Source: Candidatus Pseudobacter hemicellulosilyticus (GTDB taxonomy: Bacteria > Bacteroidota > Bacteroidia > Chitinophagales > Chitinophagaceae). Taken from it: a DNA stretch of 64,000 nucleotides. Shown here in pieces: positions 39,753 to 47,477 of the stretch. Location: assembly GCA_029202545.1 (NCBI GenBank), contig CP119311.1, forward strand, positions 1,488,001 to 1,552,000, in the 5' to 3' direction. Position numbers and translations under genes: made by a program. Under the pieces are notes generated by a model, which had not been told where the DNA came from, made no database searches, and was given only the letters and a program-made list of their open reading frames with translations. Position 1 is the stretch's first letter. Each line of letters opens with the position of its first letter.

Positions 39753-42023
39753 ATGAGACGACTTTGGATGGTGGTGTTATCCACTATTGCTGCCATGCCG
39801 GCCTTGCTTGCCCAACAGCCAGATGCTAAAATGAACCAGTTCATTACCGGCCTGATGCAGAAGATGACCCTGGAAGAAAAGATCGGACAGCTGAACCTGC
39901 CTTCTGTAGGGTTTGATGTTACCGGCCCTATCCTCAGCCAGGGCGTGGAAGACAAGATCCGTAAAGGCCTGGTAGGAGGTGTATTCAACACCTATACACC
40001 TGCTGCCGTGCGCAAGTTGCAGGAGCTGGCCATGAAAGAGACCCGTTTGAAGATCCCCCTGCTGTTTGGTTATGATGTGATCCACGGTCACCGTACTATA
40101 TTCCCCATCTCGCTGGGCCTGTCCGCCAGCTGGGATATCAACCTGATAGAACGCACCGCCCGCGCCGCTGCCGAAGAAGCTACGGCGGACGGCCTGAACT
40201 GGACCTTCTCTCCCATGGTGGATATTGCCCGGGACCCCCGCTGGGGCCGCGTGAGCGAAGGCGCCGGTGAAGACCCCTATCTCGGCTCCCTGATCGGAGT
40301 AGCCATGGTGAAAGGTTATCAGGGTACAGACCTGAAAAAGGACAATACCATGCTGGCCTGTGTAAAACACTTTGCCCTTTACGGGGCCAGTGAGGCCGGA
40401 AGGGATTACAATACGGTGGACATGAGCCGTCTCCGTATGTACAATGAATACCTGCCGCCTTATAAAGCAACCGTAAAAGCCGGGGTGGCTACCGTGATGA
40501 CCTCCTTCAACGAAATTGACGGAGTGCCCGCCACCGCCAATAAATGGCTGCTGACCGACCTGCTGCGCAAGCAATGGGGCTTTAAAGGATTTGTGGTAAC
40601 AGACTATACCGCCATCAATGAAATGATAGCCCATGGTATGGGCGATCAGGCCAAAGTGGCTGAGCTGACGCTCAATGCCGGGAACGACCAGGACATGGTG
40701 AGCGAGGCTTTCCTGAACCATGGCGTAGCCCTGGTAAAGGCCGGCAAAGTGCCGCAAAGTATTGTAGATGCCGCCTGCCGCCGGATACTGGAAGCCAAAT
40801 ACAAACTGGGATTGTTTGAAGATCCTTACCGGTATATCAGCGAGGAGCGTAGCAAGACCCAGATCATGAGCGCTGATAAGCTCGCCCTGAGCAAGGAAGC
40901 CGCTATCAAGAGTATGGTACTGCTGAAAAATGCAGGCCAGACCCTGCCGCTGGACGCCAGCAAAAAGATCGCATTCGTGGGACCGCTGGTCCGCAACCAG
41001 CGCGACCTGATCGGCAGCTGGAGTGCCGCCGGCGACTGGAAAAAAGCAGTCAGCATCTGGTCGGCCCTGGAACTGAAATTCGGCGCTGACAAATTCCTCT
41101 ATGCCAAAGGTTGCAACCTGCTGGATGATACGGCGCTGATCAATAAGCTGAACCCGCATGGCGCTGATATTGTGCCCGATGCTGTTCCGCCCGCCCAGCT
41201 GATTGCCGATGCCGTAAAAACGGCGGAGCAGGCTGATGTGGTGGTGGCTGTACTGGGTGAGGCTTTCGGGATGTCTGGTGAAGCTGCCAGTCGCAGCATG
41301 ATCGGTCTGCCCGATAACCAGGTAGAACTGCTCAAAGCCCTGAAGAAAACCGGTAAGCCCATTGTACTGGTGATCATGAGCGGCCGCCCGCTGACGCTGA
41401 GCTGGGAAGACCAGCACCTGGATGCTATCCTGGAAACCTGGTTCCCCGGCACCAACGGCGGACCCGCCATTGCCGATGTATTGTTTGGCGATGCCAATCC
41501 TTCCGGTAAGCTGAGCATGACCTTCCCCCGGAATGTAGGCCAGATCCCGATCTATTACAATGCCAAGAATACCGGCCGGCCGATAGATGAGCACCAGAAA
41601 TACACCAGCAAATACCTGGATGTACCCAATACACCGCTCTATCCTTTCGGCCATGGCCTGAGCTATACCAGCTTTACCTACGGCGAACCAAAGCTGAGCA
41701 AAACGGCCATCAGCCCTGCAGATAAATTGCAGGTAACTGTCTCCGTTACTAATTCCGGCAATTATGATGGTACGGAAACCGTACAGCTCTATATCCGGGA
41801 TATAGTAGGCAGCATCACCCGGCCGGTGAAAGAGCTGAAAGGCTTCCAGCAGGTAGCCCTGAAAAAAGGGGAGACCAGGCAGGTCAGCTTCACGCTTTCT
41901 GTGGAGGACCTGAAATTCTACAACAGCAGCCTGCAATGGGTGGCGGAGCCCGGGGATTTCAAGGTCTTTGTGGGTGGCAACTCACAGGAAGTGAGATCAG
42001 CGGATTTCAGATTGACGAAATAA
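39753..42023 (+). CDS. bglX: GH3 beta-glucosidase (BglX-like)
   Basis: A 756-residue GH3 enzyme that removes terminal beta-glucosyl units. A signal peptide MRRLWMVVLSTIAAMPALLA precedes the TIM barrel with LLFGYDVIHGHRTIFP, KHFALYGASEAGRDYNTVDM and the nucleophile in FVVTDYTAIN (Asp284). The alpha/beta sandwich carries VVVAVLGEAFGMSGEAASRS, and a fibronectin III-like C-terminal domain ends the protein (LYIRDIVGSITRPVKELKGF). In a beta-1,2-glucan locus it would degrade sophorose-type oligosaccharides; a GH3 with that role is known in Bacteroides. Closing gene of the operon, followed by a terminator. Confidence 0.93.
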   Translation: MRRLWMVVLSTIAAMPALLAQQPDAKMNQFITGLMQKMTLEEKIGQLNLPSVGFDVTGPILSQGVEDKIRKGLVGGVFNTYTPAAVRKLQELAMKETRLKIPLLFGYDVIHGHRTIFPISLGLSASWDINLIERTARAAAEEATADGLNWTFSPMVDIARDPRWGRVSEGAGEDPYLGSLIGVAMVKGYQGTDLKKDNTMLACVKHFALYGASEAGRDYNTVDMSRLRMYNEYLPPYKATVKAGVATVMTSFNEIDGVPATANKWLLTDLLRKQWGFKGFVVTDYTAINEMIAHGMGDQAKVAELTLNAGNDQDMVSEAFLNHGVALVKAGKVPQSIVDAACRRILEAKYKLGLFEDPYRYISEERSKTQIMSADKLALSKEAAIKSMVLLKNAGQTLPLDASKKIAFVGPLVRNQRDLIGSWSAAGDWKKAVSIWSALELKFGADKFLYAKGCNLLDDTALINKLNPHGADIVPDAVPPAQLIADAVKTAEQADVVVAVLGEAFGMSGEAASRSMIGLPDNQVELLKALKKTGKPIVLVIMSGRPLTLSWEDQHLDAILETWFPGTNGGPAIADVLFGDANPSGKLSMTFPRNVGQIPIYYNAKNTGRPIDEHQKYTSKYLDVPNTPLYPFGHGLSYTSFTYGEPKLSKTAISPADKLQVTVSVTNSGNYDGTETVQLYIRDIVGSITRPVKELKGFQQVALKKGETRQVSFTLSVEDLKFYNSSLQWVAEPGDFKVFVGGNSQEVRSADFRLTK

Positions 42024-42080
42024 ACAGGCGTGAAATGCAGTCAGCAGCTGCCTGCATCACTTACCTGTACACACTATAAA

Positions 42081-42110
42081 ACGGCGGCATCCGGCTAAGG
42101 ATGCCGCCGT
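42081..42110 (+). terminator. Terminator at the end of the glucan locus
   Basis: ACGGCGGCATCC-GGCTAA-GGATGCCGCCGT. Only a weak T-tract (TTCTC) follows. It may also serve the opposing protease-like gene at 42168. Confidence 0.7.
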
Positions 42111-42167
42111 TCTCGTACACAACAATAGCCCGAACGCGTTGCAGTATGCAACAGCTATTTTATGGTC

Positions 42168-42569
42168 TCAGACCCTGACGGCATTGGGATCCGGGAACAA
42201 TTGCTGCTGGGCAGGGTCCACCAGCAGGCGCATGTCTTCCAGTGGGATGGCGCCTAACAAAGGTTCAGCATTGCCGGGTAATACCAGGGCCCGGGTGAGG
42301 CTCACCTGTCCCTGGCAGCGGATCTCCACCGGACCTACAAGGTCATAGGTAAGGCTAATGCCATGCGCCAGCTGGCAGCGGATCTGTTCTATAACAGGAC
42401 ATTGAAGATAGGCCTGGATATGTTCATTGATGCAGCAGTAGAGCGCACCCGTATCCACCAGGGCGGCCACAGTGATGGACCGTATATCTTCTTCCCCCAT
42501 CTCGTGTTTTCTGGCGGCCAGCAGGTCGTTGTAATTGAAGAGCTGGATCTCTTTGTGAAAGGTTCCCAT
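42168..42569 (-). CDS. Retropepsin-like (clan AA) aspartic protease family protein
   Basis: A 133-residue protein of the small bacterial clan AA aspartic protease-like group. The active-site motif is AALVDTGALYCCI (Asp39-Thr40-Gly41), with the strand RALVLPGNAEPLLGAIPLED as the second hallmark (hydrophobic-LLG). Like retroviral protease it has one DTG per chain, so activity would need a dimer. It has no signal peptide. It follows a related gene with a 15-base gap. Function unknown. Confidence 0.75.
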   Translation of the reverse strand: MGTFHKEIQLFNYNDLLAARKHEMGEEDIRSITVAALVDTGALYCCINEHIQAYLQCPVIEQIRCQLAHGISLTYDLVGPVEIRCQGQVSLTRALVLPGNAEPLLGAIPLEDMRLLVDPAQQQLFPDPNAVRV

Positions 42570-42584
42570 AGCGAATGATTATAG

Positions 42585-43001
42585 TTATTTGGATCTTGAT
42601 TTCGGGAAAAGGGTGTTGCCTGGTTGCCCGGGCGGGGGCGGTCCGGAATCCGGGTCCAGGCCCATGGCTTTCAGGGGAAGGATCCCCAGCAGGGGTTCTG
42701 CATCGCCCGGCAGCACTATGGCATCACTGAACAGGGTATGCCCCATGCAGGCGATCCTGAGCCCCGTCACCACGGGGTACCGGCGCAGCTCTCCATTACC
42801 CAGGAGGAACAGCTGCCGGTCTACCATGGGCAATTGCAGGTAGGACTGGATCAGTTCATTGATACAGAGCCGGCGTGCGCCGGTATTGACCAGGGCCGCC
42901 GCTTTGATCCGCCGGATGGCGCTTTCCGCAATCCGCTGACCGGCTGCTGCCGACTCATCTGCGGCATTGATCAGCTCAATCTCCAGGTGAAGCGTTTTCA
43001 T
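42585..43001 (-). CDS. Retropepsin-like protein with Asn in place of the catalytic Asp
   Basis: A 138-residue paralogue of the next gene. Aligned position 39 is Asn: AALVNTGARRLCI instead of VDTGA, a one-base GAT to AAT change. The rest of the fold is kept (LPMVDRQLFLLGNGELRRYP, DAIVLPGDAEPLLGILPLKA), with a Pro/Gly/Asp-rich tail. The substitution should abolish catalysis of a homodimer. A mixed dimer with the downstream VDTGA copy would have one Asp and one Asn. The pair probably forms an operon, preceded by a TATTTTTG -7 box at 43093-43086. Confidence 0.75.
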   Translation of the reverse strand: MKTLHLEIELINAADESAAAGQRIAESAIRRIKAAALVNTGARRLCINELIQSYLQLPMVDRQLFLLGNGELRRYPVVTGLRIACMGHTLFSDAIVLPGDAEPLLGILPLKAMGLDPDSGPPPPGQPGNTLFPKSRSK

Positions 43002-43085
43002 AACAAAAGATTTAAAGTGAAAAGAATGCGGGATGCCTTTCTACAGCATAGTTAAGGAGGGAGGCGGGTTCTTACTGGTCCGGGA

Positions 43086-43093
43086 CAAAAATA
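43086..43093 (-). promoter_or_regulatory. -7 box TATTTTTG of the protease-like pair
   Basis: Exact TAnnTTTG on the minus strand, 84 bases before the ATG at 43001. Confidence 0.4.
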
Positions 43094-43195
43094 AGCTATA
43101 AAAAATTGATTTCGGTTAAGGATTAGGGGTAGATTTTACGGGATTATTCCCAATTTTTTAATGGGCAAAACCCCGGAAAAAAATGTGGTAAGATG

Positions 43196-43203
43196 TAGTT
43201 TTG
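43196..43203 (+). promoter_or_regulatory. -7 box TAGTTTTG of the HAD gene
   Basis: Exact TAnnTTTG only 4 bases before the ATG at 43208, so the transcript would be leaderless or nearly so. Confidence 0.5.
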
Positions 43204-43207
43204 TGCT

Positions 43208-43822
43208 ATGAACGGCATAAAAAACATCATTTTCGACCTTGGCGGCGTTTTACTGGACCTGGACTTTACCAAAGCAGAGCAACAGTTTGCCAGCATCGGC
43301 GCCCCGGAATTCCGTGCCCTGTTTGACAGGGGCCATGTACAATCCTTTATACGCGATTATGAGATCGGCCATATTAGCGATGCCGAATTTATACAGGAGC
43401 TGATCCGGCTGACCGGCGGCCAGCGCAGCGAGGCAGAAGTTACTGCGGCCTGGGATGCCATGCTGCTGGATTTCCCGCCGGAGCGGATTGCTTTCCTGGA
43501 CCAGCTGCGCACCCGCTACCGCTTATTCCTGTTCAGCAATACCAACGCCATCCATGTCCGGTATTTTGAAAAGCTGTTCACAGAAACCTTCCCCGGCAGG
43601 ACCCTCCCGGGCCTGTTTGAAAAAGCCTGGTATTCCCATGTCATACGGATGCGGAAACCGGATCTGGAAGCTTTCCGGTTCATTGTGGCCGACAAGGGAC
43701 TTGACCCTGCCGAAACAGTCTTTGTGGATGATATGCTGATGAATGTAGAAGGGGCACGCAAAGCGGGACTGCATGGTTTACATGTAGCGCCGGGCAAAAC
43801 GATTATGGATCTGGGACTATAG
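43208..43822 (+). CDS. HAD-family hydrolase (phosphatase)
   Basis: A 204-residue HAD superfamily IA member. Motif I is IFDLGGVLLDLD (nucleophile Asp in FDLGG), motif II LFLFSNTNA, motif III around RKPDLEAF with Lys, and motif IV VFVDDMLMNVEGA. A helical cap lies between motifs I and II. The second motif-I acidic residue is replaced by Gly (DLGGV), as in the YihX/epoxide-hydrolase N-terminal branch, so substrates may be sugar phosphates. Lone gene with a possible leaderless transcript. Its stop lies 5 bases from the convergent DUF4834 gene. Confidence 0.9.
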   Translation: MNGIKNIIFDLGGVLLDLDFTKAEQQFASIGAPEFRALFDRGHVQSFIRDYEIGHISDAEFIQELIRLTGGQRSEAEVTAAWDAMLLDFPPERIAFLDQLRTRYRLFLFSNTNAIHVRYFEKLFTETFPGRTLPGLFEKAWYSHVIRMRKPDLEAFRFIVADKGLDPAETVFVDDMLMNVEGARKAGLHGLHVAPGKTIMDLGL

Positions 43823-43827
43823 GGTAG

Positions 43828-44094
43828 TTATTTTACTTCTTCAAAATCGATATACTCGCCGGCCTTTTGTTTGGGCGGCTCAGGCTGCTGGCTGGCCTGG
43901 GCGCTGGCAGCGGATTGCTGGTAACCCTGCTGGGTTTGCTGCTGAGCCTGTTGCTGGTCCATCATGTCACGGAATCCTTTTACCTGTTGCCGCATCTGCC
44001 TGCCCACCCGGACTACGGGGATCAGGAAACGGACAACGAACCGGTAAAGGAACCAGATACCAACAGCCCACAGTATGAGTTTAAAACCTGTCAT
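43828..44094 (-). CDS. DUF4834 family membrane protein
   Basis: An 88-residue protein with one N-terminal membrane segment (KLILWAVGIWFLYRFVVRFL), a basic amphipathic stretch (RQMRQQVKGFRDMMDQQQ), a Gln/Ala-rich low-complexity linker and the conserved end KAGEYIDFEEVK. This matches DUF4834, a small Bacteroidota-specific family of unknown function. Confidence 0.8.
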   Translation of the reverse strand: MTGFKLILWAVGIWFLYRFVVRFLIPVVRVGRQMRQQVKGFRDMMDQQQAQQQTQQGYQQSAASAQASQQPEPPKQKAGEYIDFEEVK

Positions 44095-44323
44095 AGCGTA
44101 AAGATACTAATCCGGTAAAGAAAAACTGTTAAAGGCGCGTAAAGGCTGCCGCCCGGCAAAGCGCCTGTCCGCCTGTGATCTATAACAAAAGGAAGGGCGC
44201 GGAGATAATTAAAATAGGCTTAAAATACAGTCCGGAAATGTTGGCCGGCTTTAACAGGCCGCCACCGTCCACAAGGCAGAAACGCCGGTACCCGGCTTTG
44301 TGAAGCACTATAAGCCCCAGCGT

Positions 44324-44359
44324 CAGCGGATGGCCGGTAAAGGATTTTTTGGACGAACC
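44324..44359 (+). repeat. 36-bp repeat, copy 1 (contains GGACGAACC motif)
   Basis: Ends TTTTTTGGACGAACC; 124 bases from copy 2. Confidence 0.8.
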
Positions 44360-44447
44360 TATTGTACAACCTGCTCTGGCAGGGCGTTCTTGTAAGAAGA
44401 AAAATCCTCCATACTGATTTGCTGAAGATTGTTGGAAGATCCTGGCT

Positions 44448-44483
44448 CAGCGGATGGCCGGTAAAGAATTTTTTGGACGAACC
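44448..44483 (+). repeat. 36-bp repeat, copy 2 (contains GGACGAACC motif)
   Basis: Differs from copy 1 at one position (AAAGAATTT versus AAAGGATTT). Confidence 0.8.
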
Positions 44484-44536
44484 AGGGGCGAGGTTGGCCG
44501 TCGCCAGCGCTTTGCGGAGGGTTGGCGGGACCGGCG

Positions 44537-44842
44537 CTATTTGAACAGTTTTCCCAGCATACTCAGCACTTTACCTACCAGTTTCCCTGAAAGCAGCCGT
44601 ACCAGCCGGCCCAGGGCGCCCTGCATCAGGCTGGTGCCCAGGAAGCCCAGCAGGTCTGTTGTCACAGAGGGCTCGCCGCTTTTGCCGCGGACAAGAGAGT
44701 TCCAGGCCATTCGCGGGAAATGATCCTGGAGATGGTCAAAATTGGTATCGAAGGTCTTTTCCATTGCCTTCGCCTGCTGCTGCAGCCTGGCTATCTCCTT
44801 TTCCAGGGAGGGCAGGTCCTTTATTTTTCCGGATGTGGCCAT
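44537..44842 (-). CDS. Hypothetical protein downstream of the holin-like gene
   Basis: A 101-residue protein with an N-terminal coiled stretch (SLEKEIARLQQQAKAMEKTF) and a C-terminal amphipathic, probably membrane-associated region (LLGFLGTSLMQGALGRLVRL, then KVLSMLGKLFK). No family recognised. It lies 6 bases after the membrane-protein gene at 44849-45256 and is likely co-transcribed with it, a pairing usual for small envelope-stress gene sets. Confidence 0.6.
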   Translation of the reverse strand: MATSGKIKDLPSLEKEIARLQQQAKAMEKTFDTNFDHLQDHFPRMAWNSLVRGKSGEPSVTTDLLGFLGTSLMQGALGRLVRLLSGKLVGKVLSMLGKLFK

Positions 44843-44848
44843 AGTGGA

Positions 44849-45256
44849 TCAGTTGATGGGTTGGGAACTGTTTTCTTCGCTGTCGCCGGCTTCCGTTTCG
44901 TTCCGGTCTTCCTGCAGGCGCTCTATCACGCGGCGGATGATGGGGTTCACAAACAGCTGTTCCCGGAACAGCACCAGCAATACCAGGAGCAGCATGAGCA
45001 CCCCGGTGGTGAGACCAAAGCCCTTTACATAGCTGTCCGTCAGGTCCGATAGCCAGAAACCCAGCACCAGGCCGGCAAAAATAAGAGTGAGAAAGCCCAG
45101 CAGGGCGGCAATGATCACCCAGGCCAGCAGGCCCATGGATTTGGACAGGACCCGGATCCCCTGCAGCCGCAGGATCTCCGTTCTGGTCTCCACATAGTTT
45201 CGGGCCAGGGTCTTGTTCTCCCTGATAAAGGACCCTAAATTATCCGGTTGACTCAT
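44849..45256 (-). CDS. Holin-X-like (phage_holin_3_6 type) membrane protein
   Basis: A 135-residue protein with two strong transmembrane helices (about residues 44-70, LAWVIIAALLGFLTLIFAGL, and 80-97, TTGVLMLLLVLLVLF). A helical N-terminus (ETRTEILRLQGIRVLSKSMG) and an acidic C-terminus complete it. The helix pair and length match the Holin-X group, which in Bacteroidota is a normal chromosomal membrane family and not evidence of a prophage; no other phage gene is nearby. First gene of a two-gene unit. Confidence 0.75.
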   Translation of the reverse strand: MSQPDNLGSFIRENKTLARNYVETRTEILRLQGIRVLSKSMGLLAWVIIAALLGFLTLIFAGLVLGFWLSDLTDSYVKGFGLTTGVLMLLLVLLVLFREQLFVNPIIRRVIERLQEDRNETEAGDSEENSSQPIN

Positions 45257-45509
45257 ATGGGGCGGTTTGAATTAAAGATAGCGACTATTGTGAAATGACG
45301 GGAAGGAGAATGATTATAATCATGGGTTTTCTCCGGGGCATCGTTGACCTTGCAGCCCGCTTGCCATAAAGCCGGTCCTCAATATGACAAGCCGTTGTTC
45401 GTCGACAGCGGTTTGTCATACCGACCGGCCGCTGCAAACCCTCCCGTTCTTTGCCTTTTGGCCCTTCCCATCCGGCGCCGGTACCCGCCTGCTTCTCCCG
45501 CGCTAAGTT
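45257..45509. other. Divergent gap before the rimP operon
   Basis: Nothing gene-like seen. The divergent promoters of the holin-like gene and rimP lie here and in the next interval. Confidence 0.4.
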
Positions 45510-45542
45510 TTTGGAAATAATAAACCATTTCCCTTACCTTTG
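45510..45542 (+). promoter_or_regulatory. Complete Bacteroidota promoter of rimP-nusA-infB
   Basis: TTTG at 45510-45513 and TACCTTTG at 45535-45542 with a 21-base spacer. Best complete -33/-7 pair in the window. Confidence 0.75.
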
Positions 45543-45564
45543 CATCGGAAAAAGATGAAGTAGA

Positions 45565-45587
45565 AAGGGAACGGGGTCCGTTCCCTT
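45565..45587 (+). promoter_or_regulatory. Leader hairpin of the rimP operon
   Basis: AAGGGAACGG-GGT-CCGTTCCCTT, ten perfect pairs in the 5' leader about 25-45 bases after the promoter, followed by CTTTATTT. Possible attenuator in an operon that encodes NusA. Confidence 0.65.
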
Positions 45588-45611
45588 CTTTATTTCCCTG
45601 CAATAACGGTT

Positions 45612-46115
45612 ATGAGTACGGAAACACATGTTCAGGCTATAGAGAAGATGGTGGAAGCCCTTCTGGTAGAAGATCCGGCCTACTTTCTGGTGGATATCAG
45701 GATCAAGCCCACCAACAATGTCAAGCTTTTCCTGGATGGCGACCAGGGCATCACGGTAGAAAAATGCATTCAGATCAACCGTGCCCTGTACAAGCAACTG
45801 GAAGAGTCCGGACTGTTTCCCGCGGATGATTTTTCACTGGAAGTATCCTCCCCGGGCCTGGATGAGCCCCTCCGCCTCCAGCGCCAGTACAACAAGAATG
45901 TAGGCCGCCCCGTGGAAGTGCTGCTGACCGATGGACGCAAGGTGGAAGGCAAAATGACCGCCGTTACTGAGCAGGGGATTGAAGTGGAAGAAGTGAAATA
46001 TAAGAATCCGGTATCTGCCAATAAAGCCCGGAAACCCGGTAAAAATGACCAGCTGGTCATGCACCAGTTTCCGTTCGACGCAATAAAATCAACAAAAATT
46101 CAAATAACGTTCTAA
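45612..46115 (+). CDS. rimP: Ribosome maturation factor RimP
   Basis: A 167-residue factor for 30S subunit maturation. The N-terminal domain has YFLVDIRIKPTNNVKLFLDG and KCIQINRALYKQLEESGLF, then the signature LEVSSPGLDEPL, and a C-terminal SH3-like domain with GRPVEVLLTDGRKVEGKMTA. The ATG at 45612 is 70 bases past a strong promoter and 25 past a leader hairpin. First gene of the classic rimP-nusA-infB set. Confidence 0.95.
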   Translation: MSTETHVQAIEKMVEALLVEDPAYFLVDIRIKPTNNVKLFLDGDQGITVEKCIQINRALYKQLEESGLFPADDFSLEVSSPGLDEPLRLQRQYNKNVGRPVEVLLTDGRKVEGKMTAVTEQGIEVEEVKYKNPVSANKARKPGKNDQLVMHQFPFDAIKSTKIQITF

Positions 46116-46164
46116 GTGCTGCCGATGCGTTAACGGCCCGTCCACAGCATATAAATTGTAGAAT

Positions 46165-47412
46165 ATGGCAAGTATTAACCTGATTGAAGCTTTCCAGGAC
46201 TTCAAAGAAGCCGAGAATATCGACCGTCCCACGATGATGAAAGTGGTGGAAGACGTGTTTAAGACATTGCTCCGCAAAAAGTTCGGCAGCGATGAGAACT
46301 TCGACGTGATCGTGAACGCCGAAAAAGGTGACCTGGAGATCATCCGCCGGCGGATGATTGTGGAAGATGGCGCGGTGCAGGACCCGCTGGCCGAAGTGGG
46401 CTATAGCGAGGCTACCAAGATTGAGCCTGACTTTGAAGTGGGCGAGGAACTGTATGAGGAGGTCAATATCCTGGATTTTGGCCGCAGGGCCATCCTGGCC
46501 GCCAAACAGACCCTGGCCAGCCGTATCAGCGACCTGAAAAAGAACGTTCTGGTGAAAAAATACGGTGACCGCGTAGGCGAGATCACCAGTGCTGAAGTAT
46601 ACCAGGTCTGGAAAAAAGAGATCCTGCTCCTGGACGAGGAAGGTAATGAGCTGATCCTCCCCAAGTCCGAACAGATCCCCCAGGATTATTTCAAGAAAGG
46701 CGAGAATATCCGGGCGGTGGTTAAAAAAGTAGAATTAAAAAATAATTCGCCGGTGATCATTCTTTCGCGCACCTCTCCGTCATTTCTTGCTAAATTGCTG
46801 GAAATTGAGGTTCCCGAGATCTTTGACGGTCTGATCGTGATCAAAAAGATCGTCCGTGAACCCGGCGAAAGAGCTAAAGTAGCCGTAGAGTCCTATGATG
46901 ACCGGATTGACCCGGTAGGCGCCTGCGTAGGTATGAAAGGCAGCCGTATCCATGGCATTGTACGGGAATTGAAAAATGAGAATATAGACGTCATCAACTG
47001 GACCAACAACGTTCAGCTCCTGATCCAGCGCTCTCTTACTCCCGCCAAGATCACTACCATGGACCTGGATAATGATAAAAAGCAGGCCAACGTATACCTT
47101 AAGCCCGACCAGGTATCCCTGGCCATCGGTAAAAAAGGCGTAAATATCAAACTGGCGCAGGAATTGACAGGATTTAGCATCGATGTTTACCGGGATACCG
47201 AAGGTGAACCCCAGGAATTCGATATCGACCTCGAAGAATTCAGCGATGAGATCGAGACCTGGATCATTGACGAATTCAAAAGGATCGGTTGCGATACCGC
47301 CCGCAGCGTACTGGACCTTACACCCCAGGAACTGGAAAGAAGGACCGACCTGGAAAAAGAAACAATTGACAGTGTGCGGGCAATATTGAAGGAAGAGTTC
47401 GAGAAGGAGTAA
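46165..47412 (+). CDS. nusA: Transcription termination/antitermination protein NusA
   Basis: A 415-residue RNA polymerase-binding factor. The N-terminal domain (about 1-125) includes DRPTMMKVVEDVFKTLLRKK, an S1 domain with VVKKVELKNNSPVIILSRTS lies about 130-200, and two KH domains follow with DPVGACVGMKGSRIHGIVRE and VSLAIGKKGVNIKLAQELTG. The tail is short and acidic, ending in a region like a truncated helix-hairpin-helix (CDTARSVLDLTPQELERRTD). Bacteroidota NusA is shorter than the enterobacterial form, so this is normal length. In operon with rimP and infB. Confidence 0.95.
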   Translation: MASINLIEAFQDFKEAENIDRPTMMKVVEDVFKTLLRKKFGSDENFDVIVNAEKGDLEIIRRRMIVEDGAVQDPLAEVGYSEATKIEPDFEVGEELYEEVNILDFGRRAILAAKQTLASRISDLKKNVLVKKYGDRVGEITSAEVYQVWKKEILLLDEEGNELILPKSEQIPQDYFKKGENIRAVVKKVELKNNSPVIILSRTSPSFLAKLLEIEVPEIFDGLIVIKKIVREPGERAKVAVESYDDRIDPVGACVGMKGSRIHGIVRELKNENIDVINWTNNVQLLIQRSLTPAKITTMDLDNDKKQANVYLKPDQVSLAIGKKGVNIKLAQELTGFSIDVYRDTEGEPQEFDIDLEEFSDEIETWIIDEFKRIGCDTARSVLDLTPQELERRTDLEKETIDSVRAILKEEFEKE

Positions 47413-47477
47413 GCAGGCCCTGCTTAATTTTCCGGACCGGACAGCACTCAGAATTAAAAATTGTCTTACAATAACGA

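Larger units (their letters stand above)
44095..44536. other. Intergenic region with two copies of a 36-bp repeat
   Basis: No gene on either strand. 44324-44359 and 44448-44483 are the same 36 bases with one mismatch, from CAGCGGATGGCCGGTAAAG to TTTTTTGGACGAACC. The second half is the dispersed motif. Confidence 0.7.

Noticed and set aside
39777..41936. 719-residue open frame on the minus strand
   Set aside because: It lies fully antisense to the GH3 gene, which has clear catalytic motifs; the mirror frame is open only because of codon bias.
44849..45256. Prophage holin
   Set aside because: No other phage gene nearby; this holin-like family is a normal chromosomal membrane protein in the phylum.
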